Below, one piece after another: positions 20,931-30,337 of a DNA stretch of 64,000 bases; position 1 is the first letter of the stretch, and the number at the start of each line of letters is the position of its first letter. This stretch comes from a virus: positions 23,711-87,710 of the IMG/VR virus record IMGVR_UViG_3300025093_000015; one strand, given 5' to 3'. The position numbers and the translations under genes were made by a program. Under the pieces are notes generated by a model that saw only the letters and a program-made list of their open reading frames with translations, ran no database searches and was not told the origin of the DNA.

Positions 20931-21442
20931 TAAAACTATTTGACGTACAAAATGGTAAAGTAATACCATCAGAACATTGCTATTCTATTAAATCACTTAA
21001 AGGTATTATGGATAAGTATCCTGATACATATATGGAAATATATTTATTTGTATTTTATATGACATGTCCAGATCCTGATATGAATCCATTTTTTAATATG
21101 CCTGAGCATGAAAAAGAAGATTTAATTATAGAAGAGGTAGGTTTAGAAGAATCACCAGAAGATGAAACAATCAGAAATGCTATAAGATTATGTGAAGATC
21201 TTTATCATACACCTACGTATAGAGCATATAAAGGTATAAAGACAATGTTAGATAGATTAGCAAGATATATGGAAACCACATCCATAGAACATGGTAGAGA
21301 TGGTAATTTAACATCATTAGTAAATACTGCAGCTAAGTTTGAACAAATAAGACAATCATTCAAAGGTGCATATAATGATATGAAAGATGAACAAAAAAGT
21401 CAAGTGCGTGGTGGACAAGGCTTGGCTTATGATCAAATGTAA
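20924..21442 (+). CDS. Hypothetical pre-terminase protein, 172 aa
   Basis: A mostly helical acidic protein. The segment RAYKGIKTMLDRLARYMETTSIEHGRDGNLTSLVNTAAKFEQIRQSF is the most conserved-looking part. It lies two genes before the large terminase gene, in the position where a small terminase subunit may be expected, and helical content would suit one, but I see no clear HTH. Treated as unknown, with small terminase subunit as a weak hypothesis. Confidence 0.72.
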   Translation: MLVKLFDVQNGKVIPSEHCYSIKSLKGIMDKYPDTYMEIYLFVFYMTCPDPDMNPFFNMPEHEKEDLIIEEVGLEESPEDETIRNAIRLCEDLYHTPTYRAYKGIKTMLDRLARYMETTSIEHGRDGNLTSLVNTAAKFEQIRQSFKGAYNDMKDEQKSQVRGGQGLAYDQM

Positions 21443-21459
21443 ATTAAAACTAAAATAAA

Positions 21460-21732
21460 ATGAGTAAAATTAGACCAGTAGGAGATAGACTCCTAATTAA
21501 ACAACACAAATCAGAAGAAACTTATGGTAATACAGGAATATATATTCCAGAATCTTCACAAGAAAAACAAGATAAAGGTACAGTTGTTTCTGTAGGAGAA
21601 GATGTAGAAGGTATACATGAAGGTGAAGTTGTATTATTCAATCAGTTTATTCAACCGGTAAAAGTAAACCACATGGATGAAGATCATATCTTGTTAAGAC
21701 AACAAGATATATGGGCAATACAAGATGTATAA
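21460..21732 (+). CDS. groES: GroES-like co-chaperonin
   Basis: A 90-aa protein with the Cpn10 layout: KIRPVGDRLLIKQHKSEETYGNTGIYIPESSQEKQDKGTVVSVGED, then GEVVLFNQF and a final strand. The mobile loop lies around residues 18-30. T4 gp31 shows that phage co-chaperonins can replace host GroES for folding capsid protein in host GroEL; here the gene sits immediately before terminase, portal and capsid genes, which supports the same job. It overlaps the terminase gene by 8 bases. Confidence 0.92.
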   Translation: MSKIRPVGDRLLIKQHKSEETYGNTGIYIPESSQEKQDKGTVVSVGEDVEGIHEGEVVLFNQFIQPVKVNHMDEDHILLRQQDIWAIQDV

Positions 21733-23917
21733 AATTGTACCTACATACAAAGATGGTAAATGGACTACAACTGATTTTAAATCAAGAGAAGACTTTACTA
21801 AATATATTTTAACTTTATTTAAAGAGCCAGGGCAGTATCAATTTGATGAGACTGCTCTGCTTTTTAATAATGAAGCTACTATATTTAACAAGAATGGTTT
21901 TTACTGTGATAAACCATTTAGATCAAAAGATTATATAAAATATTGGGAAGATCAAAAACATAAATGCAGAGAGGGTGTTCTATACCATGGTAAGAAGAAT
22001 ATATTTTATTTAACTAGAGATTATTACATGTGGTTAAACTTCTTACCAATCTTTGATAAAGAAGAAAAGAAGTATGGTTTTGCAAAAGTTAGAGATGCAC
22101 AATATCATATGGCCTTATATGAACTACTTGCAGAATTACATTATAAGCATGCTGCTATCTTAAAGAAAAGACAGATAGCTTCATCATATTTTCATATGGC
22201 AAAACTTTTAAATCAGTTCTGGTTTGAAGAAGGGTCTATATGTAAAATGGGTGCTTCATTAAAAGATTATATTAATGATAAAGGTTCTTGGAAGTTTTTA
22301 GATGAATATAAAACATTCCTTAATGAACATACAGCTTGGTATAGACCATGTACACCTGAGAAGGTATTGCTATGGGAACAGAAGATAGAAGTAAGAATAA
22401 ATAATAGAAAAACTAACAAAGGACTTATGTCTAAAATACAAGGTGCATCTTTTGAAAAAAATGCAACAACAGGTGTAGGTGGACCTTGTACTTACTTCTT
22501 TCATGAAGAGGCTGGTATTGCTCCAAAGATGGATCAAACTTATGAGTATATCAGACCAGCCATGTCATCTGGTATGATTACTACCGGTATGTTTATAGCT
22601 GCAGGATCTGTGGGTGATCTTGATCAGTGTAATCCTCTAAAGGAAATGATACTTAATCCACAATCAAATGATATATACGCTGTAGAAACAGATCTAATGG
22701 ATGATAAAGGTGGTTTTGGTATTGCAGGTCTATTTATACCAGAACAGTGGTCTATGCCCCCTTATATTGATAAATACGGTAACTCACAAATAAAAGAAGC
22801 TTTGCAAGCTATTAAAGATGAAAGAGGTCAATGGGAAAAAGATTTAGCACCAGAACAATATCAATTACGTATATCACAGAAACCTATTAATATTGCAGAA
22901 GCTTTTGCTTATAGACAAGCATCTATATTTCCACAAGGTATTATTGCTAAACAATTAAAGAAGATTGAAGATAAAGAATATTCTTATGAGTTTATACAAC
23001 TAGAACGTGATCAAAAAGGTATAACAGCAAAAAGAACTAAAAAATTACCTATATCTACTTTTCCTGTAAAGAAAAAGATGGAAGATAAAACTGGATCACT
23101 TGTAGTATGGGAAAGACCAATTAAGAATCCAGACTTTGGTACATACTATGCATCTATTGACCCTGTATCAGAAGGTAAAACAACTACATCAGATTCATTG
23201 TGTAGTATATTTGTTTATAAAAATCCAGTAGAGGTTACAAGAGAAACACCAGATGGATCTGAAACATTTATAGAAAAAGATAAAATAGTAGCATCATGGT
23301 GTGGTAGATATGATGATATAAATAAAACTCATGAGCAATTAGAAATGATTATAGAGTGGTATAAAGCATGGACTATTGTTGAGAACAATATATCTTTATT
23401 TATACAACATATGATTGCTAAAAGAAAACAAAAATATCTTGTACCTAAACAGCAAGTATTATTTTTAAAAGATCTTGGCTCAAACAGAACTGTATATCAA
23501 GAGTATGGTTGGAAAAATACAGGAACATTATTTAAAAATCATTTAATATCTTATGCAATAGAATATATTAGAGAAGTGATAGATGAGGATTTAGATGATA
23601 ATGGAGAAGTAATATCACAAACATTTGGTATAGATAGAATACCTGATCCAATGTTGTTAACAGAAATGTCACAATATTATCCTGGATTAAACGTGGATAG
23701 ACTTGTAGCTTTTTCTGCATTAGTTGCATTTGCTAAGGTTCAACAGTCTAATAGAGGCTATTTAAAACGTAAAGAACTGGATAAGTCAGCAAATAACTTG
23801 GATAATTCAAGAAATTTGTATAAATTATCTATGAGCCCTTTTAAGAATTTAGGGAGGGGTAAAAAGAATAATGGAAGTAAAAAATTTAGAAAGTCACCTT
23901 TTAAAAATATAAAATGA
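21725..23917 (+). CDS. terL: Large terminase subunit
   Basis: A 730-aa DNA-packaging motor. The ATPase half has a degenerate Walker A at KKRQIASS (residues 147-154) and Walker B at TYFFHEEA (256-263, catalytic Glu pair). The nuclease half begins at YASIDPVSEGKTTTSDS with metal ligand D479, and includes later acidic residues (DRIPDPMLLTEMSQY). Length and the K-K-R-Q-x-x-x-S form match crAss-like terminases. The C-terminus is Lys/Ser-rich (KKNNGSKKFRKSPFKNIK). Order groES-terL-portal is typical of the module. Confidence 0.92.
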   Translation: MYKIVPTYKDGKWTTTDFKSREDFTKYILTLFKEPGQYQFDETALLFNNEATIFNKNGFYCDKPFRSKDYIKYWEDQKHKCREGVLYHGKKNIFYLTRDYYMWLNFLPIFDKEEKKYGFAKVRDAQYHMALYELLAELHYKHAAILKKRQIASSYFHMAKLLNQFWFEEGSICKMGASLKDYINDKGSWKFLDEYKTFLNEHTAWYRPCTPEKVLLWEQKIEVRINNRKTNKGLMSKIQGASFEKNATTGVGGPCTYFFHEEAGIAPKMDQTYEYIRPAMSSGMITTGMFIAAGSVGDLDQCNPLKEMILNPQSNDIYAVETDLMDDKGGFGIAGLFIPEQWSMPPYIDKYGNSQIKEALQAIKDERGQWEKDLAPEQYQLRISQKPINIAEAFAYRQASIFPQGIIAKQLKKIEDKEYSYEFIQLERDQKGITAKRTKKLPISTFPVKKKMEDKTGSLVVWERPIKNPDFGTYYASIDPVSEGKTTTSDSLCSIFVYKNPVEVTRETPDGSETFIEKDKIVASWCGRYDDINKTHEQLEMIIEWYKAWTIVENNISLFIQHMIAKRKQKYLVPKQQVLFLKDLGSNRTVYQEYGWKNTGTLFKNHLISYAIEYIREVIDEDLDDNGEVISQTFGIDRIPDPMLLTEMSQYYPGLNVDRLVAFSALVAFAKVQQSNRGYLKRKELDKSANNLDNSRNLYKLSMSPFKNLGRGKKNNGSKKFRKSPFKNIK

Positions 23918-23982
23918 AAAAGTACTGGACAACTTCTACAACATGTGGTGATATTAGTATCATCTATTATATAAAGAAATAA
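23914..23982 (+). CDS. Possible micro-ORF, 22 aa
   Basis: ATG overlaps the terminase stop (ATGA) and the frame runs MKKYWTTSTTCGDISIIYYI to TAA, three bases before the portal ATG. It exactly fills the gap, which favours a translational spacer or tiny gene, but it is too short to judge from codon use. Confidence 0.3.
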   Translation: MKKYWTTSTTCGDISIIYYIKK

Positions 23983-23985
23983 ATA

Positions 23986-26751
23986 ATGAAAGTATTTAAC
24001 GCTCTTCAATTAAAAAATGGTGCAAAAGCCAAAGAATCTAGATACCCGGCTACATCAAGTTTAACTCAACCTGTACAGTTTTTATCTGCAAAACGTAAAA
24101 CTAATGATTGGGCTGCATGGAATTTAGATTGGCTTGAAGAACAAGGTATGGAGTTCTTAAGAAGAAATGCCAGAAAACTTTTAAAGAATTATAAGCTAGC
24201 AAAAGGTATCATTGATAAGACAGATTATATTATTGAAGAGAATAATCAATATTCAGAACTTATTGATGTATTAACAGAAGAAGACAACTCAGCATTAGAG
24301 TTGAAGTTCTATCCTATAATCCCAAACGTAATTAACGTTCTCTCAGGAGAATTTTCTAAAAGATTTAATAAAGTTCAATTTAGAGCTGTAGATGATCTAT
24401 CATATAATGAAATGATGGAACAGAAAAGATCTATGATTGAAGAAAATCTATTAGCTGATGCTGCAATACAAGTTCAACAAAAGTTAATTGAACAAGGTCT
24501 TGATCTTTCAGGAGAAGAAGCACAAAAAGCTCTTGCACCAGAACAATTAAAATCATTACCTGAAATAGAAGAATTTTTTCAAAAAGATTATAGAAGCTTA
24601 GTAGAAGAATGGGCTAGTCATCAATTAAGAGTTGATGAAGAAAGATTTAAAATGCAGGAATTAGAAGAAAGAGGATTCCGTGACATGCTTATATGTGATA
24701 GAGAATTTTGGCATTTTAAAATGATGGAAGATGACTATAAAGTAGAATTATGGAATCCAGTATTAACGTTCTACCAAAAGTCTCCAGACACAAGATATAT
24801 TTCAGAATCTAATTATGCAGGTAAGTGTGAGATGATGACAATATCAGATGTTATTGATAGTTATGGTTACTTGATGTCTAAAAAACAATTAGAGTCATTA
24901 GAATCAATACATCCTGCTAAATCTGCAATTTATATGAATCAACCAGTTCAAAATGATGGTTCATTCTATGATCCTACAAAATCTCATAAATGGAACACAC
25001 AATCTCCTTCATTAGGATATAGACAGTTTATGAGTAACTGGAATAAGTTTCCAGGTGGTGGAGGTGACATTGTATCACAAATCTTAGGTGAAGGTGAAGA
25101 TCTTGCATCATATGGTAACACTGATCTTTTAAGAGTATCTACAATTTATTGGAAGACTCAAAGAAAGGTTGGGCATTTAACTAGAGTTATGCCAGATGGT
25201 GAAGTAGAACAATTAATTATTGATGAAAACTGGAAACAGTCACACAAACCTATTTATAATACGCATCTATTCAAAGAGAAAACAAAAGATAATCTTATTG
25301 AAGGAGAACATGTAGATTGGATATGGATTAATGAAGTATGGGGTGGAGTAAAAATAGGTAGAAACTTACCACATAGTTGGAGAACAGAAATGTCATCTGA
25401 TTTTGATCCAATATACTTAGGTATAAATAAAAAGAAACCAGGTAGAGTACAGTTTCAATTTAAAGGAGATAACAATCTTTATGGTTGTAAACTACCTATT
25501 GAGGGAAGAGTATTCTCAGATAGAAATACGAGATCTACTTCTTTAGTAGACTTAATGAAACCATATCAAGTAGGATACAATATGGTTAATAATCAAATTG
25601 CAGATATACTAGTAGATGAACTAGGAACTGTAATTATGTTTGATCAGAATGCATTACCACGTCACTCAATGGGAGAAGATTGGGGTAAGAATAATATGGC
25701 AAAAGCATATGTAGCTATGAAGGACTTTGGTATGTTACCATTAGATACTTCTATAACAAACACAGAAAATGCTACAAACTTTAATCATTATCAGACATTA
25801 AATCTTGAACAGTCAGGAAGATTAATGTCAAGAATACAATTAGCCAATCATTTTAAGCAACAAGCTTTTGATGCTATTGGTGTTAATCCACAAAGATTAG
25901 GTGCACCAGTTGCTCAACAAACAGCTACAGGTGTAACACAAGCTATGAATCAATCATATGCACAAACAGAAATGTACTTTATACAACACTCAGATAATCT
26001 TATGCCAAGGGTACATCAGATGAGAACTGACTTATCACAATACTACCATAGTAAAATGCCTAGTGTTAGATTAAATTATATTTCTAGTGAAGCTGAAAAA
26101 GTAAACTTCCAAATAAATGGTACAGAATTATTAATGAGAGATTTTAATATTTTCTGTACAACAAGAACAAATCATAGATCTATATTAGATCAACTTAAAC
26201 AATTAGCAATGACTAATAACACATCAGGCGCAAGTATATTTGATCTTGGTGGTATTATTAAAGCTGACTCAATTGCAGAAGTTTCTAACATTCTTAAAGG
26301 TGCTGAAGAAAAACAACAAGCTCAAAGACAACAAGAAATGCAACAACAACAGCAAATGCAACAGCAACAAATTGAAGCACAAGCTAAAGAAAAAGCTGCT
26401 GAACGTGAGTTCCAAGCTTCACAAAATGCTGAAGAACGTAAAAATGATCTTATGGTTGCAGAAATTAGAGCTGCTGGTTATGGTGCACAAACTGATATTG
26501 ATCAAAATGAGCAAAGTGATTTCCGTGATGCAATGCAAGATATGGAAAAAAGAGAGCAGTATAGAGAGCAAATGGACTTCAAAAGAGATGAAGCAATTAG
26601 AAGAGATTCTATGAGTCAAGCAAAAATGGATATTGATAGACAAAAATTACAAACTCAACGTGATATTGCAGCTACAAATCTAGAAATTGCTAGAGAGAAT
26701 AAGAATAAATATGATGTTCAAAAATCCCCAAAAGACAAGGATAAAGAGTAA
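23986..26751 (+). CDS. Portal protein
   Basis: A 921-aa protein. N-terminal half: FLRRNARKLLKNYKLAKGII, FYPIIPNVINVLSGEFSKRF and a long wing/stem region; KPYQVGYNMVNNQIADILVDELG and IGVNPQRLGAPVAQQTATGVTQAMNQSYAQTE are portal-core patterns of crAss-like phages. The C-terminal 160 residues are a Gln/Glu/Lys-rich coiled coil (EMQQQQQMQQQQIEAQAKEKAAE), probably the barrel inside the head. It forms the dodecameric DNA entry ring. Followed by a hairpin and a late promoter, so capsid genes downstream are also transcribed separately. Confidence 0.88.
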   Translation: MKVFNALQLKNGAKAKESRYPATSSLTQPVQFLSAKRKTNDWAAWNLDWLEEQGMEFLRRNARKLLKNYKLAKGIIDKTDYIIEENNQYSELIDVLTEEDNSALELKFYPIIPNVINVLSGEFSKRFNKVQFRAVDDLSYNEMMEQKRSMIEENLLADAAIQVQQKLIEQGLDLSGEEAQKALAPEQLKSLPEIEEFFQKDYRSLVEEWASHQLRVDEERFKMQELEERGFRDMLICDREFWHFKMMEDDYKVELWNPVLTFYQKSPDTRYISESNYAGKCEMMTISDVIDSYGYLMSKKQLESLESIHPAKSAIYMNQPVQNDGSFYDPTKSHKWNTQSPSLGYRQFMSNWNKFPGGGGDIVSQILGEGEDLASYGNTDLLRVSTIYWKTQRKVGHLTRVMPDGEVEQLIIDENWKQSHKPIYNTHLFKEKTKDNLIEGEHVDWIWINEVWGGVKIGRNLPHSWRTEMSSDFDPIYLGINKKKPGRVQFQFKGDNNLYGCKLPIEGRVFSDRNTRSTSLVDLMKPYQVGYNMVNNQIADILVDELGTVIMFDQNALPRHSMGEDWGKNNMAKAYVAMKDFGMLPLDTSITNTENATNFNHYQTLNLEQSGRLMSRIQLANHFKQQAFDAIGVNPQRLGAPVAQQTATGVTQAMNQSYAQTEMYFIQHSDNLMPRVHQMRTDLSQYYHSKMPSVRLNYISSEAEKVNFQINGTELLMRDFNIFCTTRTNHRSILDQLKQLAMTNNTSGASIFDLGGIIKADSIAEVSNILKGAEEKQQAQRQQEMQQQQQMQQQQIEAQAKEKAAEREFQASQNAEERKNDLMVAEIRAAGYGAQTDIDQNEQSDFRDAMQDMEKREQYREQMDFKRDEAIRRDSMSQAKMDIDRQKLQTQRDIAATNLEIARENKNKYDVQKSPKDKDKE

Positions 26752-26772
26752 GAATAATATACTTAGCTATAT

Positions 26773-26800
26773 ACTACAAAAAACTTTAGTAGATTTTCAA
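26773..26800 (+). terminator. Weak hairpin after portal gene
   Basis: CTACAAA pairs with TTT-A-GTAG (one bulged A, AAAC loop), followed by ATTTTCAAATTTTT. This may end part of the portal transcript before the late promoter at 26,831. Confidence 0.35.
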
Positions 26801-26823
26801 ATTTTTAAGGTTTAAATAAAAAA

Positions 26824-26845
26824 AACTTAGTATATTATATATGTA
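26824..26845 (+). promoter_or_regulatory. Late promoter motif (TATATTAT), copy 2
   Basis: AACTTAGTATATTATATATGTA; core at 26831-26838, 35 bases before the scaffold candidate's ATG. The same TTAG-TATATTAT start as in copy 1. Confidence 0.7.
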
Positions 26846-26873
26846 ATCATTAACATTAAAACCAATAATAGTT

Positions 26874-28160
26874 ATGGCTGAAACAAAAACAGTAGAAACC
26901 AAAGTAGAAAAGGTAGAGGTAAACCTTGATGAAATTTTTAACGGAGCTCCAGGTGCGGAGTCAATAACATTACCGGAAGAAGAATCAAAAAAACCTAACG
27001 TATTTAGTAGAAAAAAAGATGTTGACATGTCATTTATTGACAAACCAGTAGCTGAAGAAACTAAAGAAGAAGAAAAACCAGAAGCTACAGAAGAAACGTC
27101 TGAAGTAGTTGAGGAGAAAAAAGAAAAGAAAGAAACTGTTACTCCTGATCAGATTGATGAAATCTTAGGAGATAATCAAGAAGAAGAAGAAGTAACAGCA
27201 GAAACTGAAACAAAGAAGAGAGGTAGAAAACCAATCAGCGGAGTTTCAGATGTCTTCAAAAAGTTAATTGATGAAGAAAAACTTTTAGCTTTTGATGACG
27301 GAAAGGAGTTAGAAGACTATACTGCAAAAGATTGGCAAGAGCTTATTCAGGCTAATTTAGATGAAAGAGCAAATGCAGTAAGAAGAGAAACTCCAAAACA
27401 GTTCTTTGACAGTTTACCACAGGAACTTCAAATTGCAGCAAGATATGTTGCAGATGGAGGTACTGATCTTAAAGGAATATTTAAAGCATTATCAGTTGTT
27501 GAAGAAACAAGAGATCTCAATGTAAAAGAAGTGAAAGATCAGAAGCACATAATTAGAGAATATTTATCTGCAACTGGTTACGGAACACAAGAAGAAATTG
27601 ATGAAGAGATTGAAGTATGGTCTGATTTAGGAAAACTAGAGCAACAAGCCATGAAGTTTAAACCTAAATTAGATAAAATGCAAGAGCAAGTTGTTGCTAG
27701 AAAACTTCAAGAACAAGACATGAAGAAAAAACAACAACAACAAGCTTCTCAAAACTATATGCAAAATGTATATAACACACTTAAAGATGGTAAAGTAGGT
27801 GATATTAAAGTAGATAAGAAAGTTCAATCCTTCTTATATAATGGTTTAGTTAATCCAGCTTATCCTTCAATTAGTGGACAAAATACAAACTTGTTAGGTC
27901 ATTTGTTAGAAAAGTATCAGTTTGTTGAACCAAACTATAGTATTGTAACTGAAGCATTATGGTTGCTTGCTGATCCAAAAGGATACAAAGCTAACATTAT
28001 GAAAATAGGTGAAAATAAAGCTGTTGAAAAAACAGTTAGAAAACTTAAAACAGCACAAAGTAATAGAGCAAATGCTGCAGCTGTACAAGAAGAAACACCT
28101 CAAAAAAGACAAACAAGAAAATTACCAAGAGGTAATAAAAATATTTTTAAAAGAATTTAA
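26874..28160 (+). CDS. Putative scaffolding protein
   Basis: A 428-aa protein between portal and capsid genes. The first 120 residues are extremely Glu/Lys-rich and disordered (EEKPEATEETSEVVEEKKEK), then a KKRGRKP AT-hook-like segment, helical regions, a Gln-rich coiled coil (QEQDMKKKQQQQASQNYMQN) and a basic C-terminus (KKRQTRKLPRGNKNIFKRI). An acidic, helical, unstructured protein with basic C-terminus in this position is the expected profile of a scaffolding protein that guides head assembly. Identity is inferred from position and composition only. Confidence 0.65.
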   Translation: MAETKTVETKVEKVEVNLDEIFNGAPGAESITLPEEESKKPNVFSRKKDVDMSFIDKPVAEETKEEEKPEATEETSEVVEEKKEKKETVTPDQIDEILGDNQEEEEVTAETETKKRGRKPISGVSDVFKKLIDEEKLLAFDDGKELEDYTAKDWQELIQANLDERANAVRRETPKQFFDSLPQELQIAARYVADGGTDLKGIFKALSVVEETRDLNVKEVKDQKHIIREYLSATGYGTQEEIDEEIEVWSDLGKLEQQAMKFKPKLDKMQEQVVARKLQEQDMKKKQQQQASQNYMQNVYNTLKDGKVGDIKVDKKVQSFLYNGLVNPAYPSISGQNTNLLGHLLEKYQFVEPNYSIVTEALWLLADPKGYKANIMKIGENKAVEKTVRKLKTAQSNRANAAAVQEETPQKRQTRKLPRGNKNIFKRI

Positions 28161-28201
28161 CAATAAACAATTAATTATTAACTAAACTAAATTTTTAAAT
28201 C

Positions 28202-28585
28202 ATGGCAAAAAATCCAAAAATTCATACGGTTACCTGTAAATATGTCTTTGCAGACGATGGTGCTGGTTCAACTTCAGCAACTACAGCATTAGCAGATACA
28301 GGTTTCATTCCAAAAGGTGCACAAATACTACGTGTTGGTGCTTTTTGTAAAACAGCATTAGCAGGATCAGGTGGTGGTCTTGAGCTTTATGCAGAAGGTA
28401 CAGATGGTACTGATTCTGTAAAAGTTGCAACATTTGCAGGTGGTACATTTGCAGCGAATGGTGATGCAGAAACATCAACAGTTACAGGTGCAATTATAAC
28501 AGAAGAATCTGATTTTGCAATTAAGATGGTAACTGCGGTAGCATCAGCAGGAGATATAACTTTTGTAATAGAATACATAAACTAA
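28202..28585 (+). CDS. Small head decoration-like protein
   Basis: A 127-aa Ala/Gly/Thr-rich beta protein (TGFIPKGAQILRVGAFCKTALAGSGGGLELYAEGTDG) directly before the capsid gene. The pattern giPkGA.i..v, then a series of short strands, is typical of small head-decoration or head-fibre proteins of aquatic phages. Composition (few Lys, no Trp) is like that of abundant virion surface proteins. Head decoration is inference from sequence type and location. Confidence 0.65.
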   Translation: MAKNPKIHTVTCKYVFADDGAGSTSATTALADTGFIPKGAQILRVGAFCKTALAGSGGGLELYAEGTDGTDSVKVATFAGGTFAANGDAETSTVTGAIITEESDFAIKMVTAVASAGDITFVIEYIN

Positions 28586-28620
28586 TTAAATTAATATTAA
28601 CTTTAAAACAATAATCAATT

Positions 28621-30255
28621 ATGGCAACTCCAGTATTAAATAATGGGATTTTCCTAAGAGATACAAACTACAAAGCTAGTTCTCATGTTGATTCTTACCA
28701 CTTAACAGCAATGTTAGGATCTGCAGAACCTATGGATATGGGTCCTGTTGATTTGTGGGCAATGACACAAAAGGTTGAAATGCCTTTGTATCAGTTAGCT
28801 TCATTTGGTGGACAGAATACAATTATGGTTGACAATGCACGTGGTGAGTATAAATGGCAAACTCCTATTGCACAAGACCTTCCTTACTCTCTAGGTAAAA
28901 TTGACGGTGTCACTGACGCTGATGGAACAGTTAGAGGTATAGATGGTAAAACTTTTAAAATTCTTTTAAGTAAGAGAGCATTTGGTCACGGTGATATTAT
29001 TACTTATGACAAGTACAATGGTAAAGAACTTTACGTTACTGCGGATGATATTCTTCCTTCAGGTGACGGATTTGTTTATACTGTACAACTTGTAAACAAT
29101 GATAACACTGCTGGTCTAGCTGACAAATACCTTAAGTCAGGAACTAAATTCTTTAGAAAAGGTTCTGCAAGAGGTGAGTACGGTGAAAGATTTTCAGATA
29201 TTCAAACAGGAACTGGTTTCAGAGAATTCTACAACTTTGTAGGAGGAGCTGAAGCACACGTTCACTATTCAGTTTCTTCAAGAGCAGACTTAATGCTTAA
29301 AGGAGGAATGAATGCTGACGGTTCTATTCCTGTAACTGAGATTTGGAGAACATTTGACCAAGACGTTGATCCTTCTGTATCTTCTTTAGAGAGCATGGTA
29401 GAGATCATGGGTGCTGATTACGTGAAGAGAGCATTTGATAATGGTTCATTATCTAGAACTTTCTTAACTAACTTAGAAGCAGCACACCTTAACAAAATTG
29501 CTAGTGACATTGAAACTTACTTAATGTGGGGTCACGGTGGTAGAGTTAGACAAGACGGTCCAGATGACATCAGAATGTCAGTTGGTCTTTGGAAGCAATT
29601 AGACAACTCTTACAAGAGAATCTATAACAAGTCTTCTTTCAGCTTAGATATGTTTAAAACTGAGCTTTACAACTTCTACCAAGGTAAAGTTGAATTAGAA
29701 GGACCAGATCCACAAAGAACATTAATTGTTCAGACTGGTATTGGTGGTATGAAGCTTGTTAATGATGCAATTGCTAAAGAAGCTGCAGGTCTAGGAACTG
29801 CTTATGTAACTAATACTGATCAAATTGGTATGGTAACTGGTAGTGGAATGGACTTAGGTTTTGGATATGCATTCACTTCTTATGTAATTCCTTTCTTGGC
29901 AAACGTAAGATTTGTATTGAATCCTGCATTTGATAACCTACATACTAATGACATTGAGAATCCACTTATTGATGGAAGACCATTAAGCTCATACAGCTTT
30001 ATTATCTTTGACATCACTGAGTCTGGTAATGACAATATTCACTTATTGAAATTATCTTGGGATAATGCATTAAAATGGTTCTACCAAAATGGTACTATGG
30101 ACTATATGGGAAGAACTCAAGGTTTTGCATCATCAGGTAACTTTAATGGATACCGTGTAATGATGACACAAACTATGCCTTCAGTATGGGTAAAAGACCC
30201 AACTAAGGTTCTTAAAATTGTAATGAAGAATCCAATAACAGGAGGATCATTCTAA
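28621..30255 (+). CDS. Major capsid protein
   Basis: A 544-aa protein with no visible signal or maturation site, in the capsid position of the crAss-like order. Segments WQTPIAQDLPYSLGKIDG, GAEAHVHYSVSSRADLMLKGG, YLMWGHGGRVRQDGPDDIRMSVGLWKQLD and FGYAFTSYVIPFLANVRFVLNPAFDN fit a long HK97-fold capsid protein of this group. Codon use differs from neighbouring genes, with many C-ending codons (AAC, TAC, TTC, GAC), as expected for the most abundant virion protein. A strong terminator follows 16 bases after the stop. Confidence 0.85.
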   Translation: MATPVLNNGIFLRDTNYKASSHVDSYHLTAMLGSAEPMDMGPVDLWAMTQKVEMPLYQLASFGGQNTIMVDNARGEYKWQTPIAQDLPYSLGKIDGVTDADGTVRGIDGKTFKILLSKRAFGHGDIITYDKYNGKELYVTADDILPSGDGFVYTVQLVNNDNTAGLADKYLKSGTKFFRKGSARGEYGERFSDIQTGTGFREFYNFVGGAEAHVHYSVSSRADLMLKGGMNADGSIPVTEIWRTFDQDVDPSVSSLESMVEIMGADYVKRAFDNGSLSRTFLTNLEAAHLNKIASDIETYLMWGHGGRVRQDGPDDIRMSVGLWKQLDNSYKRIYNKSSFSLDMFKTELYNFYQGKVELEGPDPQRTLIVQTGIGGMKLVNDAIAKEAAGLGTAYVTNTDQIGMVTGSGMDLGFGYAFTSYVIPFLANVRFVLNPAFDNLHTNDIENPLIDGRPLSSYSFIIFDITESGNDNIHLLKLSWDNALKWFYQNGTMDYMGRTQGFASSGNFNGYRVMMTQTMPSVWVKDPTKVLKIVMKNPITGGSF

Positions 30256-30270
30256 TATTTATTTTGATAA

Positions 30271-30310
30271 TGGGGAGGGTAATTAAACTCTCCCCAATAT
30301 CTTTTTTTTA
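30271..30310 (+). terminator. Intrinsic terminator after capsid gene
   Basis: A nine-pair stem (GGGGAGGGT with ACTCTCCCC, one G-U) over a six-base loop is followed by a run of Ts. It should lower expression of the adaptor genes relative to the capsid gene. Confidence 0.88.
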
Positions 30311-30337
30311 AACTATAAACCAATAATTAATTTAAAG

